Shown one piece after another: positions 58,243-64,000 of a stretch of 64,000 nucleotides of DNA. Origin of the DNA: an uncultured Bacteroidota bacterium (GTDB lineage: Bacteria > Bacteroidota > Bacteroidia > Flavobacteriales > Flavobacteriaceae); contig CABXCC010000003.1 of assembly GCA_902510475.1 (NCBI GenBank), positions 1 to 64,000 of the forward strand, given 5' to 3'. The position numbers and the translations under genes are program-made. The notes under the pieces are model-generated. The model was given only the letters and a program-made list of their open reading frames with translations, was not told where the DNA came from and did not search any database. Within the stretch, counting starts at the first letter, position 1. Every line of letters starts with the position of its first letter.

Positions 58243-59136
58243 ATGATAATCAGATTTTTTAAACTTACAAAACTACCTCAATTAATAGTTTCTTTTCTTT
58301 TATCGATAGGCATAATGCTTATACTCAAAACTGATGAATTTTCTTTCGATATTTTCTATTCGTCAATTCTTCTAATTTTCATCTTTTTACTGTCAATTTT
58401 TATAATTTCTAAAAATTCTATTTTAAAAAATAATCAATACACTACTTTAGGTCTAATTATTTTTAGCGGATTTATTTATAAAACTCAACTTAATTCTTTC
58501 ACAATACTTTCTTATTTGACCTTACTGCTTTCTATAAGAAAAATTTATAGCCTTAAAACCCCTAAAAAGACAAATAAAAAACTGTTTGATATTGGCTTTT
58601 GGATTTCACTCTCTACAATATTAAATCCCGTTAATTTTATTTTTTTGGCCACTATATTTTTTGGCATATACGCCTTTTATAAACTTGACCTTAAAACCAT
58701 ATTACAATTTTTTGCTGGTTATATCTCTACATTACTTATTGCAATTTTATTTACTAGTTTAAGCTCAAACTTTTCATTTAACTTCGTTTATTTGGTTGAT
58801 ACTTTAGACTCACTTATTTTAGAATTTCATAAATGTTATGAATGTCCCAACCTTGCTTTTCCACAAATTTTATTTCCTTCAATTTCGCTTCTTGTATTCT
58901 TATTATATCTGTTTAAATATTTTGGAAACAATCTACATGAGAGGTTAAAAAACTCATTTCTTTTAATATTTTATTTGAATTCAATTTTAATGATTTTTAT
59001 AATCGAAGATTACACAATTTTTTTGTTCTTCCCATTTCTGGTAACTTTGATAAGAATTATTTCTCATTTAAGAAGAAGTTTGTTTTTTGAATTGGTTATT
59101 GTTTTGGCTATTTTACTTAACTCTTTTTCTTTTTAA
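58243..59136 (+). CDS. Polytopic membrane protein (DUF6427-like)
   Basis: Multiple TMs; position next to purD and the small membrane gene. Confidence 0.6.
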   Translation: MIIRFFKLTKLPQLIVSFLLSIGIMLILKTDEFSFDIFYSSILLIFIFLLSIFIISKNSILKNNQYTTLGLIIFSGFIYKTQLNSFTILSYLTLLLSIRKIYSLKTPKKTNKKLFDIGFWISLSTILNPVNFIFLATIFFGIYAFYKLDLKTILQFFAGYISTLLIAILFTSLSSNFSFNFVYLVDTLDSLILEFHKCYECPNLAFPQILFPSISLLVFLLYLFKYFGNNLHERLKNSFLLIFYLNSILMIFIIEDYTIFLFFPFLVTLIRIISHLRRSLFFELVIVLAILLNSFSF

Positions 59137-59153
59137 TTTTAAAAAATACAAAA

Positions 59154-59540
59154 ATGAAAGTTGAAGTATCAAATGGCGAATTACTAGACAAACTCACAAT
59201 CCTAGAATTAAAGATGTCAAATATTAGTGATGATAAAAAGCTTATTAATGTTAGAAAAGAATTTAATGAGCTGAACCCATTAGCTAAATTATTGTTTGAA
59301 AAATTTAAAGATGAGTTATTAAGCAAATATAAAGAACTAGCACTTATCAACAGTCAACTATGGAAAATCGAAGATGACATTAGAGAGTGTGAAAAGAATA
59401 AAAATTTTGGTGAAAAATTTGTTGAATTAGCCAGGGCCGTATATTTTACTAATGACAAAAGAAGCGATGTAAAAAAACAAATAAATATATTAACAGGATC
59501 AGGGTTTATTGAAGAAAAATCTTACGAAGATTATGAATAA
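59154..59540 (+). CDS. DUF6165-like hypothetical protein
   Basis: MKVEVSNGELLDKLTILELKMSNI...LWKIEDDIRECEKNKNFGEKFVELARAVYFTNDKRSDVKKQIN. Confidence 0.55.
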   Translation: MKVEVSNGELLDKLTILELKMSNISDDKKLINVRKEFNELNPLAKLLFEKFKDELLSKYKELALINSQLWKIEDDIRECEKNKNFGEKFVELARAVYFTNDKRSDVKKQINILTGSGFIEEKSYEDYE

Positions 59541-59581
59541 TAAATTTTAAGATCAGTTAAATATACTTCAAGACACAGAAT

Positions 59582-60595
59582 TTGAATAAACACATTTTAA
59601 TAATAAGACTTTCTTCATTTGGGGATGTTGCCATGACTGTTCCTGTTATAAGTGTTTTAAGAAAAAAATATCCAAACACGAAAATAACAATACTTACAAC
59701 TGTTTTTTTTTCTGAATTATTTAATCAAACCCCAAATATTAATTTTCTATTCTTTGAAAACAAACACAAAAATATTTTAGGATTATTTTCTATTACCAGT
59801 GAAATAACAAAACTTAAAGTGGACTATGTTATTGATCTTCATAATGTTTTAAGAACAAAAATTATAAAGGCTTTAATAAATCCATTTAATCTTTTTAAAA
59901 CCCCTTTTTTTAAAATTGACAAAGGAAGAGAGCAGAAGAAAAGAATTATTAATGGAAGTGGAAGAAAAAAATTAAAAAGTATGCATCAAAGATATGCAGA
60001 TGTATTCTCAAGCTTAGAAATGACATTAGACCTAAAGCAATTTAAACCATACAAGAAATTAGAAATTAGAAACCAAAACTTTAGCTTCTTAAACTCAAAA
60101 AAAATGATTGGGATAGCTCCTTTTGCAAAGCATTCTTGTAAAGAATATTCAATAGAAAACATTTTAAAAATTATCAATTCAATTAGCGATAAATTTTGTG
60201 TGATTTTATTTGGTGCCCCTGGTGATGAACAAAGCAGATTGGAAAAAGTAGCCAAACAAAAAGATAATGTTTACTCGATTGCAGGAAAAGTAGTTCTGAG
60301 TGAACAGATGGCCATCATGTCAAACCTTGATTTGATGGTTTCTATGGATTCAGCAAATGGACACATAGCTTCACTTTTTGGCATAAATGTCATTTCAATT
60401 TGGGGAGCAACACACCCTTGTCTAGGTTACACCGCTTTTGGCCAACCTGAGCAAAATTCAATAACCCCTGGTTTAGAAAAATATCCTAGGATTCCAGTTA
60501 GTATTTATGGCGCAAAATGCCCCGAAGAATATATTGATGCCATAAACGACATCAAGGCAGAAGAAGTAATAAAAAGAATAAAAAAAGTAATTTAA
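59582..60595 (+). CDS. Glycosyltransferase family 9 (heptosyltransferase-like)
   Basis: ILIIRLSSFGDVAMTVPVISVLRKKYPNTKITILT; MSNLDLMVSMDSANGHIASLFGINVISIWGATHP; TTG start. Confidence 0.9.
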   Translation: MNKHILIIRLSSFGDVAMTVPVISVLRKKYPNTKITILTTVFFSELFNQTPNINFLFFENKHKNILGLFSITSEITKLKVDYVIDLHNVLRTKIIKALINPFNLFKTPFFKIDKGREQKKRIINGSGRKKLKSMHQRYADVFSSLEMTLDLKQFKPYKKLEIRNQNFSFLNSKKMIGIAPFAKHSCKEYSIENILKIINSISDKFCVILFGAPGDEQSRLEKVAKQKDNVYSIAGKVVLSEQMAIMSNLDLMVSMDSANGHIASLFGINVISIWGATHPCLGYTAFGQPEQNSITPGLEKYPRIPVSIYGAKCPEEYIDAINDIKAEEVIKRIKKVI

Positions 60596-60876
60596 TTGTC
60601 GTCAATATCTAAAAATAGCTCGCTAGAAGTAGGGTACGCTTGACAGGTAATAATCAGGCCATCTTCGATTTCCCCATCTGTTAAAATGTAATTTTGTTCA
60701 AGCTCTACAGTTCCGCTTTTCAAACGCCCTATACAAGTTGCACAAGCCCCTCCTTTGCAAGAATAAGGCGCATCAATATCATTTTCCAAAGCAGTATCCA
60801 GGAGTGTCTTATTTTTATCCCCCTCAACTGTGGCTTCTAGACCGTCAACTTTGAATGTAATTTTAATTGAATCCAA
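60592..60876 (-). CDS. 2Fe-2S ferredoxin
   Basis: APYSCKGGACATCIGRLKSGTVELEQNYILTDGEIEDGLIITCQAYP. Confidence 0.93.
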   Translation of the reverse strand: MDSIKITFKVDGLEATVEGDKNKTLLDTALENDIDAPYSCKGGACATCIGRLKSGTVELEQNYILTDGEIEDGLIITCQAYPTSSELFLDIDDN

Positions 60877-60997
60877 TAATTAATATTTATAACGCGAATT
60901 TAATTAATTTCCCCATCATATTAAAAAGATGTCTATTTTTGCTCTTGCACAATATCAGTGATGATATTCTGTTTTATAATTATACTATTTATTTCAA

Positions 60998-63508
60998 TTG
61001 AAAAAGCTAAGACTAAATACTTTTTTATTTTCCTGTTTGATCCTCCTGGTTGTGGGCTGTTCAAGAAAAAAAGATAAATTTTTAAATAAAAAATTTCATT
61101 CAATTACCACAACTTACAATTATCTGTTTAACGGAAACAATCTTTTTTCTTCAGGATTAAATGAATTAGATACCGGAAAGAAAGAAAATTTTTGGGAGTT
61201 AATTCCTATAGAAAAATTCAAATATTATGATGATGATTTTGAAAAAGAAAGAGAAACTAATTTTACCAAGGCTGAGGAAAAGGCTACCCTAGCAATTCAA
61301 AAGCATTCCATGAATGTTGAGGGTAAAGAAAAAAACCCAGTTATGGATGAGGCATATTTATTGCTCGGAAAATCCAGATATTTTGATAACAGGTTTATTC
61401 CTGCGCTTGAGGCCTTTAATTATATACTATATAAATATCCAACTAGTGAGCTTATAAACGAGGTAAAAATTTGGAAAGAAAAGGTTAACATTAGACTTGA
61501 TCAAAACAACTATGCTATTGATAATTTAAAAGAGCTTTTAGAAGAGAAAAACCTTTCAAGAGAAGAGAGGTATTTAGCAAACTCATATATAGCTCAAGCA
61601 TTTGTAAATACAAATGAGCTAGACAGTGCACTTTTTTACTTAAAAAAATCGGTGTTTAAACAAAAAGATCTATTATTGAAAACTAGGAGAAAATTTTTAT
61701 TAGCTCAATTATATCAGGAACTTACCGCTCAGGACACAGCGTATTCAATCTATTCAGATATTATTGATTTACACAGAAAAATACCAAGAGATTTTTACAT
61801 TAATTCTTATATCAAAAGAACCATGGTATCCGACTCAATTGACAATTCAATTGCAGAACTAAAATTACTAACTGAAAATTTTGAAAACAACAACTATCTA
61901 GATATTATTTTTCATCAAATTGCCATGTTAAACTTGAAAAAAGGAGAATTATTAGATGATGATAAATCAGGTTTTACAATAACAGACTCAACTGCAATTA
62001 ATTTCTTTAATAAATCTCTTCAATCAGATTCAGAAGAAGAATTTTTAATTGCCAAAAACTATAATGAATTAGCTGAACTAAATTTTAGAAAGAAAAATTA
62101 TTTAGAAGCAGGGCAGTATTACGACAGCACCTTAACGCAATTAAGCAATAAGTCTAGAGAATTTAGAAAAATAAATAGACAACGAGAAAACTTAAAGGAT
62201 CTGATATATTATGAAAAAATTTCTTCTAGTCTGGATAGTATAATTAATTTAATTGAAATGCCGGAGAAAAAAAGAGAGGAATATTTTAACAACTATATTG
62301 AAAAAATAAAGGAAGCTCAAAAAAAAGAAAAAAAGAAAAGCAAAAATTTTGGATCCTTAAACACGTTAAGCACTTTTTCTGAAAAGGATGAAGGTTTATT
62401 TTATTTTTATAATTCTTCGGCTGTTGCCTATGGCAAATCAGATTTTAAAAACAGGTGGGGGGATAGGCGATTAGCGGATAATTGGAGGTGGTCAATTACA
62501 AATAAAGATTCTTCTGACAAAAATATCTCAGAAACTTCAAAAAACATTGACAATGATAGTCTGCTTTCAGTGGCATATTATATAGGACTTATAACAAAAG
62601 ATACTATTCAAATAGATAGTCTTAGAAACCTAAGAAATGATGCATATTTTAGGCTAGGCTCTATTTACAAAGACCAATTTCAGGAATATGAAATATCAAA
62701 TAATAGGCTCTATGATTTACTAGAAAACAATCCAAAGATTAATTTAATACCGCCTGCAAAATTCTTTATTTACAAAAACTGGATGATGCTAGACTTTACA
62801 GAAAAAGCAAATAAATTTAAAGACGATATCATAAACAATCACTCAGATTCAAAATATGCATCAATCTTGTTAGATCCAAATGCAACGATAAATAGTGATC
62901 AAGATTTTAAATTAATATATAAAAGTATTTACCAATTATATGAAAATGAAAAGTATGCTGAGGTAATTTCTAAGTGTGAAGAAAATATAATTTCATTTAG
63001 CGGTGAGCCAGTCGTTTCAAAATTAGAATTTTTAAAATCACTTGCAATAGCAAGAGTTAATGGATTTAAAGAATATGAAAAGGCTTTACAATTTATAAAA
63101 CTAAACTATTCCGTTACTCTAGAAGGAAAAGAAGCTGAACGGATTTTAGCCGACGTTCTGCCTCAAATTAAAAATGACGAATTTAAAGAGAATAGGCTAT
63201 CAGAAAATTATAAAATCGTATATGTCTTTGAAAAAGATGAAAACGAAAAAATTTCTCAGCAACTAAATGATCTTCAACAATATATTGATGGGTTTGACTT
63301 TTTAGATTTGAGGGTTTCTGAAGATTTTTACAATAATATTGTTACATTTGTTGTAGTTCATGGATTAAAAAGTTATGACGGAAGCTTCGGGCTTTCTGAA
63401 CGATTAGAAAAAACCATCAACATTCAGGCAGATTCGTTTTTTGTGATATCATCAGATAATTATAAAACGATTCAAATTCATAAAAATCTAGAAAAGTTTA
63501 GAAATTAA
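60998..63508 (+). CDS. sprE: T9SS/gliding-associated lipoprotein, SprE/PorW-like
   Basis: Lipobox LLVVGC, NKKFHSITTTYNYLFNGNNLF, TPR-like repeats, FKNRWGDRRLADNWRWS; TTG start. Confidence 0.82.
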   Translation: MKKLRLNTFLFSCLILLVVGCSRKKDKFLNKKFHSITTTYNYLFNGNNLFSSGLNELDTGKKENFWELIPIEKFKYYDDDFEKERETNFTKAEEKATLAIQKHSMNVEGKEKNPVMDEAYLLLGKSRYFDNRFIPALEAFNYILYKYPTSELINEVKIWKEKVNIRLDQNNYAIDNLKELLEEKNLSREERYLANSYIAQAFVNTNELDSALFYLKKSVFKQKDLLLKTRRKFLLAQLYQELTAQDTAYSIYSDIIDLHRKIPRDFYINSYIKRTMVSDSIDNSIAELKLLTENFENNNYLDIIFHQIAMLNLKKGELLDDDKSGFTITDSTAINFFNKSLQSDSEEEFLIAKNYNELAELNFRKKNYLEAGQYYDSTLTQLSNKSREFRKINRQRENLKDLIYYEKISSSLDSIINLIEMPEKKREEYFNNYIEKIKEAQKKEKKKSKNFGSLNTLSTFSEKDEGLFYFYNSSAVAYGKSDFKNRWGDRRLADNWRWSITNKDSSDKNISETSKNIDNDSLLSVAYYIGLITKDTIQIDSLRNLRNDAYFRLGSIYKDQFQEYEISNNRLYDLLENNPKINLIPPAKFFIYKNWMMLDFTEKANKFKDDIINNHSDSKYASILLDPNATINSDQDFKLIYKSIYQLYENEKYAEVISKCEENIISFSGEPVVSKLEFLKSLAIARVNGFKEYEKALQFIKLNYSVTLEGKEAERILADVLPQIKNDEFKENRLSENYKIVYVFEKDENEKISQQLNDLQQYIDGFDFLDLRVSEDFYNNIVTFVVVHGLKSYDGSFGLSERLEKTINIQADSFFVISSDNYKTIQIHKNLEKFRN

Positions 63509-63519
63509 AAAAATTGATT

Positions 63520-63909
63520 ATGAGCAACACAAATCAACAAAACATGATAACACAAGGCACAACTTTGGTTGGAGATATATTTAGCGAAGGAGACTTCAGG
63601 GTTGAAGGAAATATTAAAGGAAATATTAAAACTTCAGGAAAGATAGTTGTAGGAAAAACCGGTGTCGTAAACGGAAGTTTAGAAGGAGAAAATGCCGATT
63701 TTGAAGGAGGTTTTTCAGGAAAATTAAAACTTTCAGGTATGTTAACCTTGAGATCTTCAGCTTATATTGAAGGTGAAGTAGAAATTGCAAAACTTTCCGT
63801 AGAGCCAGGCGCAACATTTAATGCCACTTGTTCAATGAAAGGCGGGGTTAAAGAATTGAATAATATTGAAGAAAAAAACTCATCTGAAAAGAAGGAAAAA
63901 TCAGCATAA
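63520..63909 (+). CDS. Bactofilin (polymer-forming cytoskeletal protein)
   Basis: ITQGTTLVGDIFSEGDFRVEGNIKGNIKTSGKIVVGKTGVVNGSLEGENADFEG; likely ATG at 63520. Confidence 0.9.
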   Translation: MSNTNQQNMITQGTTLVGDIFSEGDFRVEGNIKGNIKTSGKIVVGKTGVVNGSLEGENADFEGGFSGKLKLSGMLTLRSSAYIEGEVEIAKLSVEPGATFNATCSMKGGVKELNNIEEKNSSEKKEKSA

Positions 63910-64000
63910 TTTTATAATTTTTTCACAGTTAGCTTTTCAAATGTTAATTGTAATTGGAGGCGGAATATTTCTAGGATTTAGACTTGACAATTACTTTAAC
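63866..64000 (+). CDS. AtpZ/AtpI-like F0F1-ATPase accessory protein, N-terminal part; truncated at window end
   Basis: Frame from TTG 63866: (M)KKKTHLKRRKNQHNFIIFSQLAFQMLIVIGGGIFLGFRLDNYFN; LAFQM...GG..LG..LD matches AtpZ-type proteins. Confidence 0.6.
   Translation, partial: MKKKTHLKRRKNQHNFIIFSQLAFQMLIVIGGGIFLGFRLDNYFN

Noticed and set aside
330-63817. Numerous antisense or out-of-frame ORFs of 60-154 aa in the track (e.g. 330-599 -, 2156-2440 -, 20910-21374 +, 41739-42158 -, 42315-42728 -)
   Set aside because: They lie inside well-supported genes, show low-complexity or Ser/Leu-rich translations and no family motifs.
1-64000. CRISPR arrays, IS elements, prophage, toxin-antitoxin or defence islands
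   Set aside because: No regularly spaced repeats, transposase/integrase motifs or phage structural genes are visible in the ORFs; all ORFs fit chromosomal housekeeping, envelope or glycan functions.

Overview
This is a low-GC, gene-dense chromosomal segment from a marine-type Flavobacteriia (Bacteroidota) genome. The lineage call rests on type IX secretion (T9SS) C-terminal sorting proteins, a SprE/PorW-like lipoprotein and flavobacterial housekeeping genes. I support about 60 protein-coding genes, two tRNAs (CAU and GCA anticodons) and several hairpin terminators. Main blocks: (i) 0-16 kb, housekeeping and peptidases (M1, M3, rbfA, dus, lepA, APC permease); (ii) 16-23 kb, two large T9SS cargo proteins (lamin-tail protein, endonuclease I protein) flanking a 47-aa ORF missing from the ORF track; (iii) 22.9-31.6 kb, M1 peptidase, rnpA, OmpA, rpiB, a 433-bp extremely AT-rich divergent gap, rnr and small envelope genes; (iv) 31.7-45 kb, folB, glnS, gltX, ybeY, mnmG bracketed by two inverted parS-like 16-mers, holB-like, pgk; (v) 47.5-56.7 kb, a surface-polysaccharide locus (Wzz-like, flippase, sulfotransferase, two O-antigen ligase/polymerase-like proteins, GT2, GT4, a glycosyltransferase remnant, polyprenyl glycosylphosphotransferase); (vi) 56.7-64 kb, purD, DUF-type membrane proteins, GT9, ferredoxin, sprE/porW, bactofilin and a partial AtpZ-like gene. 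I saw no CRISPR array, transposon, prophage or rRNA. The best leads are the unannotated 47-aa signal-peptide-like ORF, the paired parS sites (one forming the N-terminus of a CDS), a strand-composition switch at the AT-rich gap, and an in-frame glycosyltransferase scar. All family calls come from reading motifs by eye; no database search was run.
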